DNA from: an uncultured Klebsiella sp. | GTDB lineage: Bacteria; Pseudomonadota; Gammaproteobacteria; Enterobacterales; Enterobacteriaceae | Assembly (NCBI GenBank): GCA_902490055.1 | Contig: CABUCP010000131.1 | Location: 1 to 7,938 of the forward strand | Direction: 5' to 3' | Length of the DNA stretch: 7,938 nt | In this document: piece by piece, positions 1 to 6,900 of the stretch | How positions within the stretch are numbered: position 1 is the first letter of the stretch | Layout of the letters: every line of letters begins with the position of its first letter | Notes under the pieces: model-generated | What the model saw: only the letters and a program-made list of their open reading frames with translations | Databases searched by the model: none | Told to the model about the DNA's origin: nothing | Program-made: the position numbers and the translations under genes

Positions 1-111
1 GTCTGGGGCGTCCAACCAACGGGTTATATGCGCTGTTCTGTAAAATTTTTCGCTGAGCGCTTTAAGAATAAATACTTTGGTTATATCGACTTACGTCGAA
101 TGGGATGAAAT

Positions 112-2517
112 ATGGACGAACAAAAAGGTCGCGGTCGGGGGATGTTCTTCACCGTATACCGATTACTCTTTGTACTACTTAGTTTTGGCATTGGGATTTT
201 CTTAACTATCTGGGGTGGTAAACTTCTCTCGCTGGGCGGCAGCGCCTGGTATCTGTTAGCCGGTCTGGCTTATCTCATCATCGCCGTTGGCTACTTCACC
301 CGTAGTCGATACGCGCTTCCTCTTGCTGTGATGACCTTTTTGTTGACTCTGGTCTGGGCGCTGTACGAAGTGCAGCTCAGCTACTGGGGATTGATTCCGC
401 GCCTGGTGGTACCCGCGCTAATGCTGATGCTGGCCCTGTGGCTGACGACGGCGATGCCGGTGGTCCGCGCCCGCGTCCGTCTCGCAAACTGGAGCGCATC
501 GGTTATCTTTATCGCGCTGCTGGCGACGTTGGTTTCGGCGTTCTATCCGCACGGTGGCATCCATAATGGCGTGGTGAAAGCGGCAAGCGATAAAACCCCG
601 ACGCTGGCAGCGAAAAGCGACAACTGGGAGTTCTTTGGTCGTGATGCCTCCGGCACCCGTTTTGCGCCTTATGACGATATTACCCCGGAAAACGTGCACA
701 AGCTGAAAGTCGCCTGGACCTACCATACCGGCCGCCGTCTGACCGGCCCGGCGATCGGCGTTGACGAAAACACGCCGCTGCAAATTGGCGATACGTTGTA
801 TTCCTGTACCCCGCTCAACGTGGTGACCGCCATTGATGCCGATACCGGCAAGGCGCGCTGGCGTTTTGATCCGCACGCGCAGACGGCGGAACACGTCACC
901 TGCCGCGGCGTGGGGTACTATGATGTGCAGAGCGACGATACGCTCAGCGCGGAAGAAAAGGCCAGTCCGGCGCTGCAGCAGTGCCCGCAGCGGATTCTGG
1001 TTTCGACCGTTGACGCGCGCCTGCTGGCGCTGAATGCGAAAACTGGCGAACTGTGCGAAGACTTCGGCGACCACGGTAGTGTCGATCTGAAGCAGGGCAT
1101 GGGCGACACCGAAAACAGTAAACGGTATCACCCGACCTCGACGCCGGTGATCATGGGGCATATTGCGGTGCTGGGCGGTTGGGTGCGCGATATTGTGCAC
1201 GGCGAGCCATCCGGCGTGGTGCGCGCATTCGACGTCCGTAACGGTAAAGTGGTCTGGGCCTGGGATGTCGGCCAGCCGGAAAATATTACCGACCCGGAAA
1301 AAGGCCGCGTTTATACGCTCGAAACGCCAAACGTCTGGACTATCCCGGGCTTTGATAAAGAGCTGAATCTGGTCTATTTGCCAACCGGCAACGGTCCGCC
1401 GGACTATTGGGGCGGCGATCGTAATGAGGCCAAAGAGAAATATGGCTCCGCGGTCGTGGCGGTCGATGCCAGCACCGGCGAGACCAAATGGGTGTTCCAG
1501 ACCGTTCACCACGATATCTGGGATTATGACCTGCCGTCGCAGCCTGTTCTGTTCCACATGAAGAACGAGCAGGGCGAGGACGTCCCGGTTCTGATTCAAA
1601 CCACCAAAACCGGGCAGATTTACGTTCTCGATCGCCGTACCGGTAAACCGGTAACCCGCGTTGAAGAGTTGCCGGTAGCCCATCAGGGCGCGGAAGGTGA
1701 ACGACTGTCAACCACCCAGCCTTTCTCCACCGGCATGCCGCAGCTTGGCGTTGAACCGTTGAGTGAGAAATCGATGTGGGGCGTGACGCCGTTCGACCAG
1801 TTGATGTGCCGTATCGATTTCAAAGAATCGACCTATCTGGGGATGTATACGCCGCCGTCAGAGAAACCGTATATCGAGTGGCCAAGCCTGCTGGGCGGCA
1901 TGAACTGGGGCGGCATCACCATTGATGAACGTACCGGCACGCTGTACGTCAACGATATGCGTATGCCGCTGCGGATGTCGCTGGTGCGTAAGGAAGACAT
2001 GGCGAAATACAAAGTGTCGACCGACGAAGTCCCAGGCTTTATGGGAACCGTGCGTCCGCAAATCGCTGGCCCTTACGGCGGCGTTCGCATCGATATCCTG
2101 CAATCCGCGCTGGGCGTGCCGTGCAATACTCCGCCGTTCGGCACGATGAGCGCTATCGATCTCAATAGTCGCCAACTGCTGTGGCAAGTGCCGATGGGCT
2201 CGGTAGAAGATACCGGTCCGCTGGGGCTGAAAACCCATCTGCATATCCCGCTGGGAATGCCGACGCTTGGCGGCCCGACATCCACCGCCTCTGGCCTGGT
2301 GTTCTTCGCCGGCACTCAGGATAACTACCTGCGCGCGCTGGATTCCGCCAGCGGTAAAGAGCTGTGGCGCGCTCGCCTGCCGGTCGGCGCGGTAGCGGCT
2401 CCGCTGGTCTACAAATCACCGAAAACCGGTAAAGAGTACGTGCTGATTTCAGCCGGCGGCGCCAGCCATTCTCCGGATGTCGGCGACGATATCATCGCCT
2501 ACGCGCTGGAGGATTAA
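112..2517 (+). CDS. Membrane-bound PQQ-dependent dehydrogenase, glucose/quinate/shikimate family (Gcd-like)
   Basis: This 801-residue protein should oxidise a sugar, polyol or cyclic polyol in the periplasm with PQQ and pass electrons to ubiquinone in the inner membrane. Five hydrophobic segments lie near residues 12-34, 45-62, 67-86, 97-115 and 127-145. Basic residues in the loops at 63-66 and 116-124 place the N-terminus inside and the large C-terminal domain outside. From about residue 172 it is a PQQ beta-propeller with repeated 'DxxTGKxxW' blades. Recalled active-site residues of E. coli Gcd have equivalents here: His262 as His261 (HVTCRGV), Asp466 as Asp471 (HHDIWDYD) and Lys493 as Lys499 (KTGQIYVLDRR). 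Length matches the family (about 800). By eye it is under half identical to E. coli Gcd, too low for an enterobacterial orthologue, so I give no symbol and leave the substrate open (glucose, quinate, shikimate or another polyol). The start is preceded by GGGA at 102-105; no clear promoter is visible in 1-111. It is probably its own transcription unit. Confidence 0.9.
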   Translation: MDEQKGRGRGMFFTVYRLLFVLLSFGIGIFLTIWGGKLLSLGGSAWYLLAGLAYLIIAVGYFTRSRYALPLAVMTFLLTLVWALYEVQLSYWGLIPRLVVPALMLMLALWLTTAMPVVRARVRLANWSASVIFIALLATLVSAFYPHGGIHNGVVKAASDKTPTLAAKSDNWEFFGRDASGTRFAPYDDITPENVHKLKVAWTYHTGRRLTGPAIGVDENTPLQIGDTLYSCTPLNVVTAIDADTGKARWRFDPHAQTAEHVTCRGVGYYDVQSDDTLSAEEKASPALQQCPQRILVSTVDARLLALNAKTGELCEDFGDHGSVDLKQGMGDTENSKRYHPTSTPVIMGHIAVLGGWVRDIVHGEPSGVVRAFDVRNGKVVWAWDVGQPENITDPEKGRVYTLETPNVWTIPGFDKELNLVYLPTGNGPPDYWGGDRNEAKEKYGSAVVAVDASTGETKWVFQTVHHDIWDYDLPSQPVLFHMKNEQGEDVPVLIQTTKTGQIYVLDRRTGKPVTRVEELPVAHQGAEGERLSTTQPFSTGMPQLGVEPLSEKSMWGVTPFDQLMCRIDFKESTYLGMYTPPSEKPYIEWPSLLGGMNWGGITIDERTGTLYVNDMRMPLRMSLVRKEDMAKYKVSTDEVPGFMGTVRPQIAGPYGGVRIDILQSALGVPCNTPPFGTMSAIDLNSRQLLWQVPMGSVEDTGPLGLKTHLHIPLGMPTLGGPTSTASGLVFFAGTQDNYLRALDSASGKELWRARLPVGAVAAPLVYKSPKTGKEYVLISAGGASHSPDVGDDIIAYALED

Positions 2518-2595
2518 TCCCGGAGATGTTGAGCCCATGGTTACCGGCAGTTTCAGCCAGCAGGGCGGATAAATTAACGGCTGGCCGTACGGACC

Positions 2596-2629
2596 GTAGG
2601 CGGATAAGGCGCAGCCGCCATCCGGCATA
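2596..2629. repeat. REP (repetitive extragenic palindrome) element
   Basis: The segment reads GTAGGCGGATAAGGCG, a short centre, then CGCCATCCGGCATAA. This is the GCGGATAAGGCG...CCATCCGGC pattern typical of enterobacterial REP sequences, placed as usual just after a gene end. A second partial copy of the arm (GGGCGGATAA) lies near 2563-2572. Such elements fold into stem-loops that can protect the 3' end of the upstream mRNA; that role is inferred here. Confidence 0.75.
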
Positions 2630-2663
2630 AACGCCAGTCTATATGTTATCAGCCATCTGTAAG

Positions 2664-2676
2664 TGCAACGGTTGCA
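2664..2676. repeat. Short perfect dyad TGCAAC-G-GTTGCA
   Basis: Six-base arms flank a single G. It could be an operator half-pair or the 5' stem of a short RNA ending at the terminator 22 bases downstream. It resembles LacI/GalR-type operators loosely, but is one base short of their usual 14-base spacing. No function can be assigned from the sequence alone. Confidence 0.3.
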
Positions 2677-2697
2677 TGAGGTTTATCATCAATCTCT

Positions 2698-2721
2698 AAC
2701 CGCCCCTCGGGGCGGTTTTTT
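2698..2721 (+). terminator. Rho-independent terminator
   Basis: Arms AACCGCCC and GGGCGGTT enclose a CTCG tetraloop and the stem runs straight into six T residues (2716-2721). It lies about 180 bases after the dehydrogenase stop codon and just before the regulator promoter, so it should separate the two transcription units. It could equally be the 3' end of a small RNA starting near 2650. Confidence 0.88.
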
Positions 2722-2729
2722 GTTGGGTC

Positions 2730-2766
2730 GCATCTGGATTATTGAATTATCATCCCGGTAAGATGC
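2730..2766. promoter_or_regulatory. Nested inverted repeats upstream of the regulator promoter
   Basis: The outer arms are GCATCT (2730-2735) and AGATGC (2761-2766), exact reverse complements. Inside is an imperfect 20-base dyad starting GGATTAT (2736-) and ending ATCATCC (-2755). The element ends two bases before the -35 box at 2769, a sensible place for a repressor or activator site. Operator function is an inference. Confidence 0.35.
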
Positions 2767-2768
2767 AG

Positions 2769-2798
2769 TTGACAGCATGGACGTGCAAGCACGATTAT
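2769..2798 (+). promoter_or_regulatory. Sigma70-type promoter of the DeoR-family gene
   Basis: A perfect TTGACA -35 box (2769-2774) is followed after 18 bases by GATTAT (2793-2798), a 4/6 match to the -10 consensus. Transcription would start near 2805, giving a leader of about 32 bases before the ATG at 2837. This placement makes the in-frame ATG at 2777 untranslatable from this promoter. Confidence 0.55.
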
Positions 2799-2849
2799 GC
2801 TCCTTGTTGCTCGATCATGAATTTAAAGGAGTTATAATGCTCGATTATG
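2789..2849 (+). repeat. Three phased direct repeats, GC(A/T)CGAT(T/C)ATG
   Basis: Near-identical 11-base copies start at 2789 (GCACGATTATG), 2809 (GCTCGATCATG) and 2839 (GCTCGATTATG). The intervals of 20 and 30 bases are about two and three helical turns, which puts all copies on one face of the DNA. They cover the -10 region, the leader and the start codon of the regulator gene, fitting an autorepression operator. Binding is inferred. Confidence 0.45.
2825..2831 (+). promoter_or_regulatory. Ribosome binding site fixing the regulator start
   Basis: AAAGGAG lies five bases before the ATG at 2837. It is a near-ideal Shine-Dalgarno sequence and favours this start over the in-frame ATG at 2777, which lies between the promoter boxes. 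Confidence 0.8.
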
Positions 2850-3607
2850 CGGCTTTCCCTCAACAACGGCGATCGTTGATATGCCAGATTCTACAGGAAG
2901 ACGGTAGGGTGATTTGTGCCGATCTCGCCCAGCGATTGCAGGTGTCAGAACATACCATTCGTCGCGATCTCCATGAATTGAGCAAAGACGGCTATTGCAA
3001 GAAAGTCTATGGCGGCGCGGTGATGACCCTACCGGAGTCGGCGGATTATAGCGAGCGTAAAGCCCGGAATACCGCAATAAAGAGCAGGATTGCGCAGAAG
3101 TGCGCGCAGCTGGTGAAACCGGGCGGCTGTATTTTTATCGATACCGGTACCACCAATCTGGCGATGGCGGAAGCGCTGCCGGGGGAGCTGGCGTTAACCG
3201 TGGTCACTAATTCCCCGGAGATCGCCGCAGTGCTGCTGAAAAAACCGCGCTATGACGTGATTATGCTCGGCGGCCAGGTTCACCGCGCTGCCGGCGGTTG
3301 CGTCGGCGCTTCGGCGGTGGCTCAGGTGCAGGGCGTTCTTTTTGATCAGGGGTTTATCGGCGGCTGCGCGATGGCACCGGAATCGGGGCTCACCGGCTTC
3401 GATCACGCCGACTGCGAATTCAAAAAAGCAGTTATCAAACAGTGCAGCGAAATTATCATCGGCCTGACTTCCGATAAGATCCCCGCCGTGGCGCGCTTTG
3501 TAGTGGCGGAAAGCAGCGCCATTGATGTCCTGGTGATAGAAGAAAATATCAGTCGTAAATACCGTGATGCCTTCCGCGAACATGATATCCGTATTTATAC
3601 CGTCTAG
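2837..3607 (+). CDS. DeoR/GlpR-family transcriptional regulator
   Basis: This 256-residue protein has the two-part DeoR-family build. The N-terminal helix-turn-helix covers about residues 24-48, with recognition-helix signature SEHTIRRDL, and is followed by VYGGAV (57-62), the usual post-helix motif. The C-terminal DeoRC domain, related to sugar-phosphate isomerases, contains DTGTTNLAMAEAL from Asp102, where family members bind a phosphorylated sugar or related effector. Length is typical. The start is set by AAAGGAG at 2825-2831; a frame 20 residues longer from 2777 would begin inside the promoter. The protein has about nine cysteines, more than I expect for this family. It precedes the molybdenum hydroxylase genes on the same strand and is their most likely regulator, and direct repeats around its own start suggest autoregulation. 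Effector and targets are unknown. A DeoR regulator beside a Mo hydroxylase is uncommon in my experience. Confidence 0.92.
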   Translation: MLDYAAFPQQRRSLICQILQEDGRVICADLAQRLQVSEHTIRRDLHELSKDGYCKKVYGGAVMTLPESADYSERKARNTAIKSRIAQKCAQLVKPGGCIFIDTGTTNLAMAEALPGELALTVVTNSPEIAAVLLKKPRYDVIMLGGQVHRAAGGCVGASAVAQVQGVLFDQGFIGGCAMAPESGLTGFDHADCEFKKAVIKQCSEIIIGLTSDKIPAVARFVVAESSAIDVLVIEENISRKYRDAFREHDIRIYTV

Positions 3608-3653
3608 CCGCAGCGGCAAAACCGATCGAATTATTAATTTGAGAAAATGCGTC

Positions 3654-3666
3654 TATCACTTTGATA
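3654..3666. promoter_or_regulatory. Inverted repeat TATCA-CTT-TGATA with weak sigma70-like boxes
   Basis: Five-base arms are separated by CTT. The repeat overlaps the -10 region of a weak possible promoter made of TTGAGA (3639-3644), 18 bases, then GATAAA. It could be an operator just behind the regulator gene. Support is limited to symmetry and position. Confidence 0.25.
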
Positions 3667-3684
3667 AAAACGGCGCTGAAATTC

Positions 3685-3723
3685 CGCCAGCGTGCAGGCT
3701 GGCGCGGCAGACGCGCCGCTTTT
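3685..3723 (+). terminator. Candidate terminator or alternative-hairpin element after the regulator
   Basis: Hairpin A pairs CGCCAGC (3685-3691) with GCTGGCG (3698-3704). Hairpin B pairs GCGGC (3704-3708) with GCCGC (3715-3719) and runs directly into TTTT (3720-3723); a variant pairs GGCGCG with CGCGCC (3701-3717). A and B share bases, so they exclude each other. The simple reading is a modest terminator 80-115 bases after the regulator stop codon. An attenuator-like switch is possible but unproven. Confidence 0.4.
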
Positions 3724-3791
3724 CCCCCGCTTTTGCCGAGTTTTGCGCGGCGACTCACAAAAAACAACCTCAACCAGCACCCCTTTGATTT

Positions 3792-3808
3792 CTGGCACAA
3801 ATCTTGGA
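3792..3808 (+). promoter_or_regulatory. Sigma54-like -24/-12 promoter ahead of the hydroxylase genes
   Basis: CTGGCACAAATCTTGGA matches the 17-base pattern YTGGCACGRNNNTTGCW at 12 of 14 defined positions with exact spacing. One mismatch is important: the -12 GC dinucleotide is GG here. If used, transcription would start near 3819, leaving a leader of about 87 bases to the ATG at 3906. No sigma54 activator gene is in the window. The match could be fortuitous, especially as it overlaps an inverted repeat. Confidence 0.4.
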
Positions 3809-3813
3809 TTTGT
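3797..3813. promoter_or_regulatory. 17-bp inverted repeat ACAAATC-TTG-GATTTGT
   Basis: Perfect seven-base arms are separated by TTG, making this the cleanest dyad in the gap. It lies 93 bases before the hydroxylase start and overlaps the sigma54-like match. It is a good operator candidate for the adjacent DeoR-type protein or another regulator, though it does not resemble the direct repeats at 2789-2849. Confidence 0.45.
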
Positions 3814-3892
3814 TGTCGTTAAGGTTTTTCCCACGGGCTATGGATAACGCCGCGTTTGGCGGGTCCGGGATGGCCAGCAACGGACAATCATT

Positions 3893-3898
3893 GAGGGG
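3893..3898 (+). promoter_or_regulatory. Ribosome binding site fixing the hydroxylase start
   Basis: GAGGGG lies seven bases before the ATG at 3906. The reading frame stays open upstream to a TTG at 3804 and in-frame ATGs at 3840 and 3870, but none of those has a comparable site, and the family homology begins just after 3906 (RRVDGLAKVKG). Confidence 0.75.
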
Positions 3899-3905
3899 AC
3901 TGTTT

Positions 3906-6900
3906 ATGTGTGCTTCACCTTCAGCGCCGCTACGGCGCGTGGATGGATTGGCGAAAGTCAAAGGAACGGCCATTTATGGCGACGATATTACTTTACCCGG
4001 CATGCTCTACGGCGTCTGCCGCTTTGCCGATATTCCGGCCGGGAAAATTGAAGCGATCGATCTTAGCGAGGCGCTGAGCGTTGAAGGGGTCGTTAAAATC
4101 GCGACCTGGCAGGATATTCCCGGCACCCCGGTCGTGGGGATCATCGTCAAAGATTACCTGCCTATCGTTAAAGATGAAGTGGTGTTCCATGGCGATGTGG
4201 TTGCGGTGGTCGCGGCAACCAGCTATGAAGCCGCCTGCGCGGCGGCGGATAAAATCCACGTGCGTTACGCGCCTTATCCCCCGCTCACCGACGTCGAGGC
4301 CGCGCTGGCGCCGGACGCGCGGCGTATACACCCGGAACGCAGCGACAATATCGCCGCCCATCACCACACCGTAAAAGGCGATATTGCCAAAGGTTTCGCT
4401 GCCGCCTCTCATATAATTGAACGTGAATATGAAGTCGGGTTTCAGGAGCACGCGTATATTGAGCCAGAGGTGGTGCTGACCTGGCTTGATCCTACCGACG
4501 GCAGCCTGGTTATCTCCGGTTCCATTCAGAATCCGCACCGGGTGCGCAGCTTTGTGGCTAAATTTATGGGCTGCCCGCAGAGCCAAATCAACGTTAAGCG
4601 CGCGGTGATGGGCGGTTCGTTCGGCGGTAAAGATGACATTATCGATCACCTGGCCTGCCGTTCGGCATTGATGACCCGTTTGACCGGCAGCCCGGTGAAA
4701 TTTACCTACACCCGCGAGCAGTCGATTATCGAAAGCTGCAAGCGTCACCCCTATAAGATGAAGTACCGGGCGGGGGTGGATAACGGCGGGCGGATTCTGG
4801 CCATCAAAATCGATATTCTCGCCGACAGCGGCGGCTATGCAGCGTCATCGCCGTTTGTGACCTGGCGATCTTCGGTGCAGGCGGCGGGGCCGTATAACAT
4901 TGAAAACGTGCTTATCGACGTGAAAGCCGTCTATACCAATAACAGTTATACCTCGGCGATGCGCGGTTTCGGTTCGCCGCAGGTGGTCTATGCCAATGAA
5001 TCCTTTATGGATGAGATTGCCGAAACGCTCAATCTTTCGCCGGTAGCGGTTCGTGAAGTTAACGCGCTACGCCAGGGAGATACCTCGGTAACCGGCCAGC
5101 GCTTTGATAAACATACCGTTTCGGCGATTGAAGTCCTGAATAAAGCGGTGAATGCCTCGGAATTTGAGGCAAAACGCCAGCACTATCGCGAGTTAAATCA
5201 AAAAGGCGGCGTTTATCGCTACGGTATCGGCATGGCGCTGAGCTATCGCGGCTGCTCCATCGGCGCGGAAGGGGTCGACACTTCGACGGCGCTGATTCAG
5301 GTGAATGAGGACGGCAGCGTTAACCTGGCGACATCGGTATCGGAAAACGGTCAGGGGTTGCAGACCGCGATGTCGCTGATCGCCGCGGAAGCCTTTGGTA
5401 TCCCGTTATCGGAACTGCATTTTATGGAACCGCCGACCTCGGTTATCGGCGACGGCGGATCGACCGCGGCGACCCGCGGCACGATGGTCGGCGGCGGGGC
5501 GATTCTCGACGCGGCTGACAAGATCAAGCGTCGTATTCTCAGCGTGGTCGGCGACAGCATCGGTACCCATGAGCTGAGCGAAACGCGGTGGCAGGATGGT
5601 TTTATCATCAACATCCACGATAGCGAACGGCGCATTGACTTTAAAACTGCGGTCAACAAAACCAAATGGGCCAGCGTCAGCCTGACCGAATACGGCTGGT
5701 TCGTGCCGCCGCCGATCCACTGGGACGAAGAAAAGGGCTGCGGCAGCCCGTACTTCACCTGGGTCTACGGCTGCCAGGTGGCTGAGGTACGCGTCAACAC
5801 CAGCACCGGCAAGACCGATCTGCTGCACGTTACCGCCGCACATGACGTTGGCCGGGTACTCAACCCAGTAGGGTTTGAAGGGCAGGTTTACGGTGGCGTG
5901 GCCCAGGGCTTTGGCTACGCGCTGTTGGAAGATTTTAATATTGAAAATGGTCAGGTGAAGTCGGAAAACTTCGACAGCTATCTGCTGCCGACGATGAAAG
6001 ATATTCCGCCGATGACGGTGATCGGCGTAGAGAACCCGGACATCGCCGGGCCGCTGGGGGCGAAGGGGATCGGCGAGCCCGCTACCGAACTGGCGGCTGC
6101 AGCTATCAATAACGCCGTCAGTTTTGCGCTGGAAACGCGGTTTAATAAATTACCGCTGACTCTCGAACAGGTGATTCTCGGCTACAACCTGAAGAAGCCG
6201 GTTCGCCAGAGTGAAATGATGCTGGAGGCGGAGAACAAGAAGCAGGTGCTGCGCCTCACTGATGTAGAAGTTAGCCGGCCGAAAAACCTGCAGCAGGCGC
6301 TGGCCCTGTTGGCGAATGATGGCGTGACGGCGATTGCCGGCGGTACCGATGTTATCGTTCAGGGGCGCCTGCAAACCCGCGCGATGCGGCTGGTGGATAT
6401 TTCCCATCTGCCAGAACTGACGCAGGTGAGTGAAGATCCCGTCACCCATGAGGTCGTCATCGGCGGGGCGATGACCTTTAATCGCATTACCGACCATCCG
6501 CTGCTACGCGAACGTTATCCGCTGCTAGTGCAGGCCTGCCATACCGTCGGTTCGCATCAGATCCGTAACCGTGCCACCATTGGCGGCAATATCGTCAATG
6601 CCGCGCCCTGCGGGGATTCCATTCCACCCGCAATTCTCTATGACGCGCGTATCGAGCTGCGTTCGTTGAATGGCGTGCGGACTCTTGGGCTGGCCGAGTT
6701 TTTACTCTCCGGCTATAAAACCCAACGTCAGGCGGATGAACTATTGACCAAAGTGATACTGCCGCCGCCGGCGCGCCCGCAGGCTAAAGGTTTCTATCAC
6801 CAGTTAGGACGGCGTAACGCGCTGAATATTACTCGTCAGAGCCTGAGCGCACTGCTGGATTTTGCCGATGATGGCACGGTGAGCTACTGCCGGCTGGTGG

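Larger units (their letters stand above)
2518..2836. other. Intergenic region between PQQ dehydrogenase and DeoR-type regulator
   Basis: This 319-base gap has no convincing protein gene; the longest ATG-started frame seen near its left end (2537) is only 11 codons. In order it holds a REP-like palindrome (about 2596-2629), a short perfect dyad TGCAAC-G-GTTGCA (2664-2676), a strong Rho-independent terminator (2698-2721), an imperfect dyad (2730-2766), a sigma70-type promoter (2769-2798) and direct repeats running into the regulator gene. The left part ends the dehydrogenase transcript and the right part controls the regulator. Confidence 0.8.

Noticed and set aside
86..99. Short dyad TCGAC-TTAC-GTCGA just before the dehydrogenase start.
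   Set aside because: Only five-base arms with no supporting promoter or second copy; too weak to call an operator.
1..108. An open frame from base 1 ending in TGA at 106-108, which could be the 3' end of an upstream gene tightly coupled to the dehydrogenase.
   Set aside because: Thirty-five codons without a stop is not unusual by chance, the encoded residues are unfamiliar, and the codon and base composition is AT-rich and unlike the genes downstream. Not supportable without upstream sequence.
418..1683. A long open frame of about 420 codons on the minus strand inside the dehydrogenase gene.
   Set aside because: It is the codon-bias shadow of a GC-rich gene: the opposite strand encodes a full-length, motif-complete PQQ enzyme, and the antisense product has low-complexity His/Arg-rich composition with no recognisable domain.
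2777..2836. A 20-residue N-terminal extension of the DeoR-type regulator from the ATG at 2777.
   Set aside because: It starts between the -35 and -10 boxes, has no ribosome binding site, and the ATG at 2837 has an excellent one and gives the usual family length.
3630..3645. AT-rich GAATTATTAATTTGAG resembling an ArcA or similar global-regulator box.
   Set aside because: The match is loose and such AT-rich strings are frequent in intergenic DNA.
3804..3905. A 34-residue N-terminal extension of the Mo-FAD protein from a TTG at 3804 or from ATGs at 3840 and 3870.
   Set aside because: No good ribosome binding site precedes them, the residues do not look like the family, and the region overlaps the promoter-like and dyad signals. 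ATG at 3906 has GAGGGG at proper spacing.
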